From Candidatus Endomicrobiellum porotermitis (GTDB lineage Bacteria; Elusimicrobiota; Endomicrobiia; Endomicrobiales; Endomicrobiaceae): 60,667 bases of DNA. The stretch is taken from NCBI GenBank assembly GCA_031289055.1, contig JAITQE010000022.1:1-60667 (forward strand), in the 5' to 3' direction. Positions 45,112 through 54,258 of this stretch are shown here, piece by piece (positions within the stretch are counted from its first letter, which is position 1; every line of letters begins with the position of its first letter). The translations under genes and the position numbers were made by a program. The notes under the pieces were generated by a model that saw only the letters and a list, made by a program, of their open reading frames with translations, did no database searches and was not told where the DNA came from.

Positions 45112-45143
45112 CTCAAGTCTTTTCATTTTTGAAAAGACTTGAG
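45112..45143 (+). terminator. intrinsic terminator
   Basis: A perfect 13-bp stem (CTCAAGTCTTTTC and its complement), a 6-base loop and then TATTATTTT. It insulates the ATPase gene from upstream transcription. Confidence 0.7.
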
Positions 45144-45238
45144 TATTATTTTGACGTTATAAAAGGAAAATAGAGAATAAATACTTAGGCTTTATGTTTT
45201 TTTAGTTTCCTCCCCAAATATGCAATTATGCAGTAGTA

Positions 45239-45267
45239 TTGCATATTTGCATATTTAGTGTTATACT
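45239..45267 (+). promoter_or_regulatory. promoter of the DUF4143 ATPase gene
   Basis: TTGCAT at 45239-45244 and TATACT at 45262-45267 are separated by 17 bases. The expected transcript start near 45274 lies after the ATG at 45271, so the ATG at 45292 must be the start. TGCAT/ATGCA units recur around it. Confidence 0.6.
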
Positions 45268-45291
45268 TAAATGCTTAAAGAGGTATGCTAT

Positions 45292-46503
45292 ATGCACAAA
45301 AAGAGAACTCTAAAAAATACTCTATTAGAGTATTCCAATTCATTTAAAGTTATTCTAATAACAGGCGCTAGGCAAGTAGGAAAAACTACTTTTTTAAAAA
45401 ATTCTGCTCAATCAAACAGAAAATATGTTAGTTTAGACGATCCTTCAGAATTGCTAAAGGCAAAGACAGATCCAAAAGGTTTTCTTATAACTTACGAACC
45501 CCCGGTTTTTATAGATGAAGTTCAGTATGCGCCAGAAATCTTTAAATATATAAAAATGCTAGTAGATGATTCTGATAATCGCGGACAGATATGGCTTACA
45601 GGTTCTCAAGTATTCAATATGATGCAGGGGATTACTGAAAGTCTTGCCGGTAGAGTAGCTATTGTCAATATGTTTGGTTTTTCAATATATGAAAGATTTG
45701 GTAAAGGAGATTTACAAAAACCGTTTTTACCTGCTAAAAAAAATATAACTTCTGTGCTTAAATATAAATCTCCTAGCGAAACTTTCCGCATAATTTGCCA
45801 AGGGTCGTTTCCTGATGTAATAGAAAAGAATCCAAAAGAAAGAACCGCTTTTTATGATTCTTATGTGAAGACGTATCTTGAACGAGACGTTAGGCAAATA
45901 ATAAATATTAGCGACGAAATTTCGTTTATTAAGTTTTTAAAGGCAATTGCTGCAAGAACAGGACAAGAGCTTAACTTAACAGATATTGCAAAAGATGTTG
46001 ATATTTCTACTAATACAGCAAAAAGTTGGATTTCAGTTTTACAAATTTCAGGATTGATTTTCCTATTACAACCTTATTTTAGGAATGTTGTAAAGAGACT
46101 TATAAAAACTCCAAAATTATACTTTATGGATACGGGGCTTGCGGCATATCTTGCAGGGTGGACAACGCCAGAATCTTTAGAAGCTGGAATTTCTTCCGGG
46201 GCTTTTTTTGAAACGTTCGCGATAAGCGAAATTATTAAATCTTATAATCACAATGGGCTTACTCCAAACTTATATTATTATAGAGATAATAATAAAAATG
46301 AAATAGATTTACTTATAAATCAAGACGGACAGTTTTATCCTATAGAGATAAAAAAGACCGCCACGCCTAAAGAAGATGATATAAAAGCTTTCAAAGCTTT
46401 CTCAAAGATGGAAAAAGTTGCGTTTGGGAACCTAATTTGTTTGGCTGACAAGAGCAAACCTTTAAATGAAAATGCGACTGCAATTTCTATTTGGGATATA
46501 TAA
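45292..46503 (+). CDS. AAA-type ATPase with DUF4143 domain
   Basis: The 403-residue protein has the P-loop ITGARQVGKTTFLKNSA near the N-terminus and the Walker B-like PPVFIDEVQYAPE. Then follow LTGSQVFNMMQGITESLAGR and a C-terminal half with YFMDTGLAAYLAGW and EIDLLINQDGQFYPIEIKKT. That half is DUF4143, which has a nuclease-like PD-(D/E)xK core. The cellular role of these proteins is unknown; they often behave as mobile accessory genes. I choose the ATG at 45292 after AAAGAGG because the promoter would exclude the one at 45271. Confidence 0.85.
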   Translation: MHKKRTLKNTLLEYSNSFKVILITGARQVGKTTFLKNSAQSNRKYVSLDDPSELLKAKTDPKGFLITYEPPVFIDEVQYAPEIFKYIKMLVDDSDNRGQIWLTGSQVFNMMQGITESLAGRVAIVNMFGFSIYERFGKGDLQKPFLPAKKNITSVLKYKSPSETFRIICQGSFPDVIEKNPKERTAFYDSYVKTYLERDVRQIINISDEISFIKFLKAIAARTGQELNLTDIAKDVDISTNTAKSWISVLQISGLIFLLQPYFRNVVKRLIKTPKLYFMDTGLAAYLAGWTTPESLEAGISSGAFFETFAISEIIKSYNHNGLTPNLYYYRDNNKNEIDLLINQDGQFYPIEIKKTATPKEDDIKAFKAFSKMEKVAFGNLICLADKSKPLNENATAISIWDI

Positions 46504-46519
46504 TAAAAACTGTCAGTTC

Positions 46520-46549
46520 TTGAAAATAATTATGGGTTTTTGATAAAAT
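46520..46549 (+). promoter_or_regulatory. promoter of the rpsB operon
   Basis: TTGAAA at 46520-46525 is followed after 18 bases by TAAAAT at 46544-46549. The transcript would start near 46556 and carry a leader of about 160 bases. Confidence 0.6.
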
Positions 46550-46582
46550 AATACGAATTTTAAGGTAATTCCTAAATAAGCA

Positions 46583-46696
46583 CACAATCGGATTTGCCAA
46601 ACGGTCTCAAAGGGAAACTTTGAGGTTTTGGATGTTGAAGATTGTGGAAGCCGTGAGACGGAAAATCCGTCTTGAAACGGAAACCGCGACTGCGGT
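46583..46696 (+). promoter_or_regulatory. structured rpsB leader RNA (candidate ribosomal-protein leader)
   Basis: Nested complementary pieces predict a long stem: CACAATC with GATTGTG (46583/46640), CCAAA with TTTGG (46597/46627) and CTCAAAG with CTTTGAG around a GGAAA loop (46606-46624). Two further hairpins follow: GACGGA/TCCGTC (46657-46671) and ACCGC/GCGGT (46683-46696), just before the ribosome binding site. S2 often represses its own operon through a leader of this kind. The specific fold was not matched to a known leader family. Confidence 0.55.
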
Positions 46697-46716
46697 AAAA
46701 ACCAAAGGAGACAATT

Positions 46717-47502
46717 ATGGCAAACATCACAATGAAGGCTTTGCTGGAAGCCGGCGTTCATTTCGGACACCAAACCAGAAGATGGAATCCAAAAATGGGA
46801 AAGTTTATTTTTGGAACTAGGAACAAAATTCACATCATAGATCTTCAGAAAACCCTTAAAGAACTGAAGAAAATCTACAAAGTCGTAAGAGATCTTGTCG
46901 CTGAAGGCAAAGAAATCGTTTTTGTAGGAACAAAGAAGCAAGCTCAGGCTCCAGTAAAAGAGGAAGCCAAGCGTTGCGGCGCTTTTTTTGTAGCTGAAAG
47001 ATGGCTCGGCGGAACTCTTACAAATTTTGAAACTTTGAAGAAGTCTATAGCTAGATACAGAGAAATAGAAAAAATGAAAGAAGACGGCGTTTTCCAGATT
47101 CTTTCAAAAAAAGAACAGTCTCAGATTGAAAGAGAGAGAATTAAACTTGAGAAATCTCTGGAAGGTTTGAAGAATATGACAAAACTTCCCGGACTTATAT
47201 TTGTAGTTGATTCTCACGAAGAGTCTACGGCTGTTTCAGAAGCAAGAAAACTTAATATTCCTATCGTCGCTATTTGCGACACTAACTGCGATCCCGATTT
47301 GGTCCACTACCCTATACCTGGCAACGACGATGCCATAAGAGCGGTAACCCTTTTCTGCTCAATCATAGCCGACGCTGTTTTAGAAGGCAAATGCATAACT
47401 GAAAAGAAAGAAGGCGAAGGCGAGGGCGCGGAAGTCGCTGCGGTTGAGCCTGCAAAAGGGAAAGTAGAGGAAAATAAGGAAGAAACCTCTCGGGAAGGAT
47501 AG
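46717..47502 (+). CDS. rpsB: 30S ribosomal protein S2
   Basis: The 261-residue protein shows [39 protein letters not shown] and [20 protein letters not shown]. These are typical uS2 motifs. The last 35 residues form a charged, Glu/Lys-rich tail. AAAGGAG precedes the ATG. It leads the operon rpsB-tsf-pyrH-frr-fdx-uppS-cdsA-dxr-rseP and has a structured leader. Confidence 0.97.
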   Translation: MANITMKALLEAGVHFGHQTRRWNPKMGKFIFGTRNKIHIIDLQKTLKELKKIYKVVRDLVAEGKEIVFVGTKKQAQAPVKEEAKRCGAFFVAERWLGGTLTNFETLKKSIARYREIEKMKEDGVFQILSKKEQSQIERERIKLEKSLEGLKNMTKLPGLIFVVDSHEESTAVSEARKLNIPIVAICDTNCDPDLVHYPIPGNDDAIRAVTLFCSIIADAVLEGKCITEKKEGEGEGAEVAAVEPAKGKVEENKEETSREG

Positions 47503-47509
47503 GTAAATA

Positions 47510-48103
47510 ATGTCAACTGAACTTATAACAAAACTCAGAGAAAGGACGGGCGCAGGCATAATGGACTGCCGCAACGCTCTCAAAGAGTCGGATAACGACG
47601 TAGAAAAGGCTTGTCAGTGGCTTAGAGAAAAAGGAATAGCTTCTGCTGTTAAAAAAGCGGGAAGAGCTGCAAAGCAAGGCTTAGTACATTCTTACATACA
47701 TGGCAACGGAACTCTTGGCGTTTTGGTTGAAGTAAACTGCGAAACGGACTTCGTGGCAAAAACTGAAGATTTTCAGGCTTTAGTTAAAGAAATAGCTATG
47801 CAGATTGCCGCTGTTTCCCCAACGTATGTTTCTCGCGAGCAAGTGCCTGAAAGTATTTTGAACGCTGAAAAAGAAATTTATAAAGCTCAGCTCAAGGAAG
47901 AAGGAAAGTCGGAAAAAGTTTGGGATAAAATCATTGAAGGTAAAATTGAAAAATTCTATAGTCAGATATGCTTGTGCGACCAGGTTTATATGAGAGATGC
48001 AAGCGGTAAAGAAACCATAAAAGATTTAGTGGCTAACTCCATAGCTAAAATAGGCGAGAATATAGTAATAAAGAAATTTGCAAGATTTAAACTCGGAGAA
48101 TAA
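47510..48103 (+). CDS. tsf: elongation factor Ts
   Basis: The 197-residue protein is the short form of EF-Ts, as in Thermus, rather than the 283-residue E. coli form. The N-terminal UBA-like part KLRERTGAGIMDCRNALKES and the motif EVNCETDFVAKTEDF are present. It recycles EF-Tu by nucleotide exchange. It lies 7 bases after rpsB. Confidence 0.96.
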   Translation: MSTELITKLRERTGAGIMDCRNALKESDNDVEKACQWLREKGIASAVKKAGRAAKQGLVHSYIHGNGTLGVLVEVNCETDFVAKTEDFQALVKEIAMQIAAVSPTYVSREQVPESILNAEKEIYKAQLKEEGKSEKVWDKIIEGKIEKFYSQICLCDQVYMRDASGKETIKDLVANSIAKIGENIVIKKFARFKLGE

Positions 48104-48105
48104 TA

Positions 48106-48804
48106 ATGAACTCAAAGAGGGTTCTGTTGAAACTTTCAGGAGAATCTCTTTCGGATAATTCTTCGTCAATAAGCGAGAAAAGTCTCTTAAAGATTGCAAG
48201 AGAAGTTAAATCTGTTGTTGACAACGGAAATGTTCGGCTGGCGGTTGTTGTCGGAGCGGGCAATATCTGGAGGGGTGACGGAAAGTTTATAGAAAGAGTG
48301 ACGGCTGATAAGATGGGAATGCTTGCTACTGTAATGAACTCTCTTGCTTTAAACGATTCGTTGACAAAAGCCGGCGTGAAATCAACTGTTTTTTCAGCGA
48401 GCGGCGTGAGCGGTTTTGTTGAAAAATTTAACAGGGAAAAAGCTGTAAGGAGTCTTGAAAAAGGATATGTTGTTATTTTTGCCGGCGGCACAGGAAATCC
48501 TTTCTTTACCACTGACACTGCGTCTGCGTTAAGAGCCGCTGAAATAAAGGCTGATATTTTGTTGAAAGCTACGCAGGTAGACGGCGTTTACAGCGCCGAT
48601 CCTAAAAAAGATAAGAATGCTGTTAAATACGGCGCTCTAACTTTCCAAGAAGCTTTAGATAAACGTTTGGCGGTTATGGACGCTGAAGCCTTTTCTTTGT
48701 GTATGCAGGCCGGCATATCAATTACAGTATTTGACTTTTATAAAGACGGCAATTTGCAAAAGGTTATAAACGGCGAAAAAATAGGCACGAGAGTGGAGGG
48801 ATAA
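48106..48804 (+). CDS. pyrH: UMP kinase
   Basis: The 232-residue hexameric amino-acid-kinase-fold enzyme makes UDP. LLKLSGESL, VVGAGNIWRG, GTGNPFFTTDTASALRA and KATQVDGVYSADPKKD are characteristic. It follows tsf by two bases and adjoins frr. It completes the UMP pathway encoded at 12-22 kb. Confidence 0.96.
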   Translation: MNSKRVLLKLSGESLSDNSSSISEKSLLKIAREVKSVVDNGNVRLAVVVGAGNIWRGDGKFIERVTADKMGMLATVMNSLALNDSLTKAGVKSTVFSASGVSGFVEKFNREKAVRSLEKGYVVIFAGGTGNPFFTTDTASALRAAEIKADILLKATQVDGVYSADPKKDKNAVKYGALTFQEALDKRLAVMDAEAFSLCMQAGISITVFDFYKDGNLQKVINGEKIGTRVEG

Positions 48805-49365
48805 ATGCAAATTCAAAGTTTTTTTTCTAAGTCGGAAGAGGCTATGAAAAAAACTATAGATAGATTGAAAAGCGAATTGGCTTCTATCAGAACCGGTAGA
48901 GCTTCAAGCGCAGTGATAGAAGGGATAAAAGTTGAGAGTTATGGTTCTTTGATGCCGATAAATCAGCTCGCAGGCGTCAGTATTCCTGACGCCAAAACAA
49001 TAGAAATAAGGCCTTGGGACGTTTCTCAGCTTGTCGCTATAGAGAAAGCTATATTTAAAGCGGATATAGGGATGACGCCTGTAAATGATGGCAAGATTAT
49101 ACGCATACCAATTCCTCCTCTTACGGAAGAAAGAAGAAAAGAGATAGCAAAATCCATAAGCAGAATGGCTGAAGACTTTAGAGTAGCGGTAAGAAATGAA
49201 AGAAGAGTATTGGTCGAGAGCATAAAGAAGCTTGAGAAAGATAAAGTTATAACCGAAGACGACAGAAAAAAGTTTGAGACTGATGCTCAAAAAGCGACTG
49301 ACGGCTATATTAAGAAAATTGACGAAAGCGTTGCTTTGAAAGAAAAAGAAGTGATGCAAATATAA
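48805..49365 (+). CDS. frr: ribosome recycling factor
   Basis: The 186-residue factor frees ribosomes after termination together with EF-G. ELASIRTGRASSAVIEGIKV, IPIPPLTEERRKEIAKSIS and VAVRNERR are family hallmarks. It starts on the base after the pyrH stop and is followed by a ferredoxin gene after 27 bases. Confidence 0.96.
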   Translation: MQIQSFFSKSEEAMKKTIDRLKSELASIRTGRASSAVIEGIKVESYGSLMPINQLAGVSIPDAKTIEIRPWDVSQLVAIEKAIFKADIGMTPVNDGKIIRIPIPPLTEERRKEIAKSISRMAEDFRVAVRNERRVLVESIKKLEKDKVITEDDRKKFETDAQKATDGYIKKIDESVALKEKEVMQI

Positions 49366-49392
49366 CTCAAAAAAAGAAAAAACGGAGGATAA

Positions 49393-49566
49393 ATGGCTTA
49401 TCAAATTGATAAAAATATATGTGTAGGTTGCGGAGCGTGCGAAGGCGATTGTCCCGTTTTAGCTATTGAGCGGAAGGACGACAAGTATGAAATAAATGCC
49501 GACGTATGCGTAAGCTGCGGAGCATGCGAGTCTACCTGTCCTGTAAGTGCAATTTCTCAAAAGTAA
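49393..49566 (+). CDS. 2[4Fe-4S] ferredoxin
   Basis: This 57-residue protein carries two complete CxxCxxCxxxCP motifs (CVGCGACEGDCP and CVSCGACESTCP), each binding a [4Fe-4S] cluster. GGAGG precedes the ATG at 49393. It is a low-potential electron carrier of the clostridial type, fit to serve hydrogenases, pyruvate:ferredoxin oxidoreductase or IspG. Its place between frr and uppS is unusual. IspG (54259), which needs reduced ferredoxin or flavodoxin, is in the same cluster. The uppS start lies 11 bases after its stop. Confidence 0.93.
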   Translation: MAYQIDKNICVGCGACEGDCPVLAIERKDDKYEINADVCVSCGACESTCPVSAISQK

Positions 49567-49576
49567 GGAAAGCTTT

Positions 49577-50254
49577 TTGATACCCGAACATATAGCGATT
49601 ATAATGGATGGGAATGGCAGATGGGCTAAGAAAAGGTCGTTACCCAGGGTTTTTGGTCACAAGCAAGGGGTCAAAACCGTAAAAAAGATTGTTAAGTTTG
49701 CCAGTAGGCTTGGAGTCAAGGTTTTGACTCTTTATGCTTTTTCCGCTGAAAATTGGAAAAGACCTAAAACCGAAGTTGAAGCGCTGTTTTCTTTGCTTTC
49801 GCAATTTATGAAGAAAGACTTGAAAGAGTTAATCCATGTTGGCGTCAGACTTAGAATACTCGGCGATTTGTCAAAATTCCCGCAAGACTTGAAATCCGAG
49901 ATTGTTTCTGCTTGCCAAGCCACGGAAAAGAATGCGAATTTAGAGTTGAACATAGCTTTAAATTACGGAGCAAGACAAGAAATCGTCAAAGCCTTTGAAG
50001 AGATGTTGGCGCAAGGCGTAAAAAAGCCGACAGAAGAAATTTTGTCGTCTTTTTTGTATACGGCGGGGCAACCGGATCCGGATTTGCTTATTCGCACATC
50101 TGGAGAGTTTAGAATATCAAACTTTCTTTTGTGGCAGATAGCGTACTCCGAGATTTACATAACTGATAAGCTTTGGCCTGATTTTACTCCTCAAGATTTG
50201 GAAGGTGCGATTTCTGAATTTCAAAAGAGGGAAAGACGTTTTGGAGGGATTTAA
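49577..50254 (+). CDS. uppS: undecaprenyl diphosphate synthase
   Basis: The 225-residue cis-prenyltransferase makes the lipid carrier for peptidoglycan. HIAIIMDGNGRWAKKR lies at the very start, and TLYAFSAENWKRP, LIRTSGEFRISNFLLWQ and ELYITD-like SEIYITDKLWPDF follow. I use the TTG start at 49577 after AAGGAAAG. An upstream in-frame GTG at 49547 would overlap the ferredoxin by 20 bases and adds nothing conserved. Confidence 0.92.
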   Translation: MIPEHIAIIMDGNGRWAKKRSLPRVFGHKQGVKTVKKIVKFASRLGVKVLTLYAFSAENWKRPKTEVEALFSLLSQFMKKDLKELIHVGVRLRILGDLSKFPQDLKSEIVSACQATEKNANLELNIALNYGARQEIVKAFEEMLAQGVKKPTEEILSSFLYTAGQPDPDLLIRTSGEFRISNFLLWQIAYSEIYITDKLWPDFTPQDLEGAISEFQKRERRFGGI

Positions 50255-51064
50255 GTGCTTCTTACCAGAATACTTGCCGCTGTTGTTGGCATACCTTTAG
50301 TTTTTTTATGCGTATACTTTGGCGGAAAATTGTTCTACGCAATGATGTTTGTTGTTTCCGTGCTTTCAGTGTATGAATATCTTCTTATAATAAAAAAATA
50401 TAACCCCGGCGCGGTTGTGTCTTTAATTATGGCTGCGATATTTTTTCTTTTCCTGTGTTTTTGCAAAATATGTTGTGGCTGCGGCTGCATGGATAAAGCT
50501 TCAATCGCGGCCGTTTTAATGCTTCTTATTTTATTTGCGACTGAAGTTTTTAAGGGGAACGCGGAACTTAGCGTTGAGAGAATCGCAACGTCGTTTCTTG
50601 GGGCTTTTTTCATTCCGTTGGCTTTCGCTCATATGGTCTATATACGCGATTTAAACGGCGGAATGCAGCTGATATTTTTTATTTTTATTGAAGTTTGGGT
50701 TTTGGATACTGCGGCTTATTCTTTTGGATATATGTTTGGCAAATATAGACTTGCCAAAGGAGTCAGTCCTAAAAAGACTGTTGAAGGTGCTGTGGCTGGG
50801 ATTGTTTTTGGCGTTCTTACAGCCGTTGTTTGTAGATATTTGTTTATGAGCGCTATTTTAACTGTATGCGAAGCTTTGGTGTTAGGTTTTGGCGTATCTG
50901 TCGTCGGACAGTTTTCAGACCTTGCGGAATCTCTTATTAAGAGAGACGGCAAGGTTAAAGATTCCGGCAAACTTATTCCCGGACACGGCGGCGTTTTTGA
51001 CAGATTTGATTCTTATCTTTTTGCGGCTCCCGCCGTATACTACGTTTTAATTTTTATAAAATGA
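50255..51064 (+). CDS. cdsA: phosphatidate cytidylyltransferase
   Basis: The 269-residue membrane enzyme makes CDP-diacylglycerol for phospholipids. About eight hydrophobic helices are seen, and the C-terminal signature is KRDGKVKDSGKLIPGHGG then FDRFDS. The start is GTG directly after the uppS stop, after GGAGGG. It overlaps dxr by 4 bases. Confidence 0.93.
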   Translation: MLLTRILAAVVGIPLVFLCVYFGGKLFYAMMFVVSVLSVYEYLLIIKKYNPGAVVSLIMAAIFFLFLCFCKICCGCGCMDKASIAAVLMLLILFATEVFKGNAELSVERIATSFLGAFFIPLAFAHMVYIRDLNGGMQLIFFIFIEVWVLDTAAYSFGYMFGKYRLAKGVSPKKTVEGAVAGIVFGVLTAVVCRYLFMSAILTVCEALVLGFGVSVVGQFSDLAESLIKRDGKVKDSGKLIPGHGGVFDRFDSYLFAAPAVYYVLIFIK

Positions 51065-52227
51065 AAAAAATAGCGATTTTAGGCTCGTCGGGATCTATAG
51101 GCAAGCAGGCGATTGACGTAGCGTCAAAAATGAAAGAAGATATTTGTGTTGAGGCGCTTGCCGCAGGCTCTAATGTAAAAGTTTTAAAAGCCCAGATTAA
51201 AAAGTTTAAGCCTTCCGCAGCGTCTGTGGCAAATGATTCGGACGCCAAAGAGCTGAAAAAATGGTGCGTTTCAAACAAAATAAAAACTAATGTTTACAGC
51301 GGGCAGAGCGGTCTTGAAAAACTTGCGACTATGCCTAAAGTGGACATGGTTTTAGCGACTCTTGTCGGTTCCGTTGGTTTGAAATCAATAATAGCGGCGA
51401 TAAAAGCAAAAAAAGACGTTGCTCTTGCCAATAAAGAGTCTCTTGTTATGGCGGGAGATTATATAATGAAACTTGCCGAGGAAAATGGCGTTTCTGTGCT
51501 TCCTGTAGATAGCGAACATTCGGCGATTTTTCAATGCTGCGTTGGGGAGAGGAAAGACCGAATAAGAAAAATAATACTTACGGCTTCCGGCGGTCCTTTT
51601 TATAAATACGACGGCGATTTTTCTAAGATAACAGTAGAGCGGGCTTTAGCTCACCCAAGTTGGAAAATGGGCAAGAAGATAACGATAGACAGCGCTACGC
51701 TTATGAATAAAGGGCTTGAAGCAATAGAGGCTTCCGTACTTTTTGGCGTTCCAATAGACAAAGTTGAGATACTTATACACCCGCAGTCTATAGCGCATTC
51801 TATGGTAGAATACGTTGACGGATCCGTTATAGCGCAGCTCTCAAAACCTGATATGAGACTGCCAATACAATATGCGTTGACGCGCCCCGAGAGATTGAAA
51901 TCTAATATAAAGTTTTTAAATCTTGCGGAAATAGGCAAACTTGAGTTTTACAAGCCGGATTTTAACAAATTCCCGTGTTTAAAGTTGGCATATTGGGCGG
52001 CTAAAAAAGGGCGTGCGTTTCCTGCCGTTATGAATGCGTCTAACGAGATTGCGGTAAAGAGTTTTTTGGACAAAAAAATAAATTTTACAGATATTGCAAA
52101 AATAGTTGAGAAAACAATGAAAGCTCGTAAAATCTCAAAAAATACGTTATCGGAAGATTTTTTTGAATCGGACTCTTGGGCAAGAACTTATGCCCGCAAT
52201 TTAATAGAAAAGGAATTTAAATTATGA
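51061..52227 (+). CDS. dxr: 1-deoxy-D-xylulose-5-phosphate reductoisomerase
   Basis: The 388-residue NADPH enzyme performs the second step of the MEP isoprenoid route. The N-terminal ILGSSGSIGKQAIDV, the active-site LPVDSEHSAIFQ, IILTASGGPF and ATLMNKGLEAIEAS are typical. It is part of the uppS-cdsA-dxr-rseP cluster. ispG, a later step, lies at 54259. Confidence 0.96.
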   Translation: MKKIAILGSSGSIGKQAIDVASKMKEDICVEALAAGSNVKVLKAQIKKFKPSAASVANDSDAKELKKWCVSNKIKTNVYSGQSGLEKLATMPKVDMVLATLVGSVGLKSIIAAIKAKKDVALANKESLVMAGDYIMKLAEENGVSVLPVDSEHSAIFQCCVGERKDRIRKIILTASGGPFYKYDGDFSKITVERALAHPSWKMGKKITIDSATLMNKGLEAIEASVLFGVPIDKVEILIHPQSIAHSMVEYVDGSVIAQLSKPDMRLPIQYALTRPERLKSNIKFLNLAEIGKLEFYKPDFNKFPCLKLAYWAAKKGRAFPAVMNASNEIAVKSFLDKKINFTDIAKIVEKTMKARKISKNTLSEDFFESDSWARTYARNLIEKEFKL

Positions 52228-53279
52228 CGATAATTATTCAAATACTCGGTATTGCTATAGGTTTTGGTTTTTTAGTTTTTATACACGAACTCGGGCATTT
52301 TCTTGCGGCAAGAGCATGTAAGGTCAGAGTATTAACTTTTGCTTTTGGTTTTGGTCCGGACTTAATTAAACGCGCTTACAAAGATACCAAGTACTCTATA
52401 AAAGCCGTTCCTTTCGGCGGTTTTGTTTCTATGGCGGGAGATAATCCTGAAGAAGCTACTGGCGCTGACGGCGAATATTTGTCGCTTCCATGGTATAAAA
52501 AAATCTTAATATCTTTTATGGGACCATTTTCAAATTATCTTTTAGCTGTTTTCTTATTTGCTTTTGTCTTTAGCGTCTGGGGAGTTAATACCGTTTCAAA
52601 AACTTCTTCGGTAGGCGGCGTTATAGAAAATACGCCTGCGGCTCAAGCCGGACTTCTAAGCGGAGACAGAATAAAATCCATAGATGGAGTAGAAGTAAAC
52701 ACATGGAACGAAATGTCTGCAAGCTTAAAAGAAAAAGCCGACAAACAAGCTGTTTTTGTAGTCGAGAGAGGAACGTACGCTTTTGATGTGACTATGACTG
52801 TGGCAAAAAATCCCGCAACTGGAACGGGCGTTATTGGCGTAGCGCCTTTGATAGAAAAATCGGAGACAGGTTTTTTAAAGTCTGTTTATTTGGGCGCGGA
52901 GGCGCCTATAGTTCAAACTTTTATAACAGTTTCATATCTTATTGACAAGCTGCTTTCGTTTGAAAAACCTGACATTTCAGGACCTATAGGCATAATGCGG
53001 TCAATGGGCGACGCTACTAAATATGGAATGGCTGGTTATTTGAAATTTCTTGCCGTCATATCGGTGGCTTTAGGCATGTTTAATTTATTTCCTATCCCGA
53101 TGGTTGACGGCGGCATGATAGTTTTGTTTGTTATAGAAGGCGTAATCAGAAAGCGGATAAGTACGAAAGTTGTGCAAGTTTATAACGCCATTGGTTTGAT
53201 TTTTATTCTTGGAATTTTTATATTTGCGACATATAGCGATTTATTAAGATTGGGCATAGGCAAACTGTTTGGCAAGTAG
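52224..53279 (+). CDS. rseP: RseP-like site-2 protease (RIP metalloprotease)
   Basis: The 351-residue membrane protease has HELGH in FIHELGHFLAARACKV near the N-terminus. One PDZ domain lies at about residues 125-195 (IENTPAAQAGLLSGDRIKSI). The second metal motif is FNLFPIPMVDGG near the C-terminus, where Asp is a zinc ligand. Site-2 proteases cut anti-sigma factors in the membrane. It overlaps dxr by 4 bases and ends the main operon. Confidence 0.94.
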   Translation: MTIIIQILGIAIGFGFLVFIHELGHFLAARACKVRVLTFAFGFGPDLIKRAYKDTKYSIKAVPFGGFVSMAGDNPEEATGADGEYLSLPWYKKILISFMGPFSNYLLAVFLFAFVFSVWGVNTVSKTSSVGGVIENTPAAQAGLLSGDRIKSIDGVEVNTWNEMSASLKEKADKQAVFVVERGTYAFDVTMTVAKNPATGTGVIGVAPLIEKSETGFLKSVYLGAEAPIVQTFITVSYLIDKLLSFEKPDISGPIGIMRSMGDATKYGMAGYLKFLAVISVALGMFNLFPIPMVDGGMIVLFVIEGVIRKRISTKVVQVYNAIGLIFILGIFIFATYSDLLRLGIGKLFGK

Positions 53280-53450
53280 TAGAGCTTGACTTTTGAGCTT
53301 ACGCTTCCTTACGCTACAACTCGCGTACCCAGCAAAGCGCGTTTCGTTACTATGGTAGTCGGTCGTCTAAACTCAAAATTCTACGCTTTTGTCGGTTTCC
53401 GTTCTTAAAGCCGGTTTTCTTGCGGCGCGCGAACTGTTTTCGTTGTCAAT

Positions 53451-54257
53451 ATGCGCGAATTAGCGGGATACAAAGTGAATTTTCAAAAGGACAAGGTGTC
53501 TAATATTTATAAAGACAGAAATCAAGAAGTTGACGAGCTAAAAGCGGAGATAGACAAATATCGCCCTTTTAGCAAAGAGTTGATAAAAGAATTGCAGAAG
53601 TATTACCGCATAGGTTTTGCCTATACGAGCAATGCTCTTGAAGGAAATTCTTTAACCGAGTCTGAGACAAAAATTATCATAGAAGACGGTTTGACTATCG
53701 GCGGGAAATCCATAAGGGAGCATAACGAAGCTTTAGGACATAGCGACGCTTATACTTTGCTTGAGAAACTTGCGGGAAACGATACGATTACCGAATCTGA
53801 CATTCTTGAATTGCACAGATTATTTTATTTTAGAATAGATGAAAGCAAGGCTGGCAAATATAGAACTGAACAAGTTTTTATTTCAGGGACGGATTATTTG
53901 CCTCCCAAATTTAGCGATGTCCCAAAGTTTATGGAAGAATTTGTAAGTTCAACGCAAGGTTTAAAAAAATCATTGCGCCCTATACATTACGCTGCAAAGC
54001 TGCATGAAAGAATTGCTACAATCCACCCATTTAGCGACGGTAACGGCAGAACCGCAAGATTGGTTATGAATCTTGCTTTACTCCAAGCGGGTTATCCTAT
54101 AGCCATTGTTCCGCCGATATTAAGGAGCGATTATATATCGTCCATAAGATTGGCTAATAAAGGCACAATTGAACCTTTTTATAACTTTATATCCAATGTA
54201 GAATACGAAAGCGCAAGAGGTTACGTCAGACTATTGAAGCATTATAATGGTAAGTAA
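53451..54257 (+). CDS. Fic-domain adenylyltransferase (class II, self-inhibited)
   Basis: The 268-residue protein carries the full catalytic motif HPFSDGNGRTAR at residues 192-203, expected to attach AMP to target hydroxyls. An N-terminal inhibitory helix motif SNALEGN (residues 60-66, Glu64) fits the S/TxxxE(G/N) pattern of class II Fic proteins, where the Glu blocks ATP binding. No binding site is obvious before the ATG, and the 171 bases upstream hold no gene that I recognise. It lies between rseP and ispG, with its end overlapping an alternative ispG start. Its targets are unknown. Confidence 0.88.
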   Translation: MRELAGYKVNFQKDKVSNIYKDRNQEVDELKAEIDKYRPFSKELIKELQKYYRIGFAYTSNALEGNSLTESETKIIIEDGLTIGGKSIREHNEALGHSDAYTLLEKLAGNDTITESDILELHRLFYFRIDESKAGKYRTEQVFISGTDYLPPKFSDVPKFMEEFVSSTQGLKKSLRPIHYAAKLHERIATIHPFSDGNGRTARLVMNLALLQAGYPIAIVPPILRSDYISSIRLANKGTIEPFYNFISNVEYESARGYVRLLKHYNGK

Positions 54258-54258
54258 A

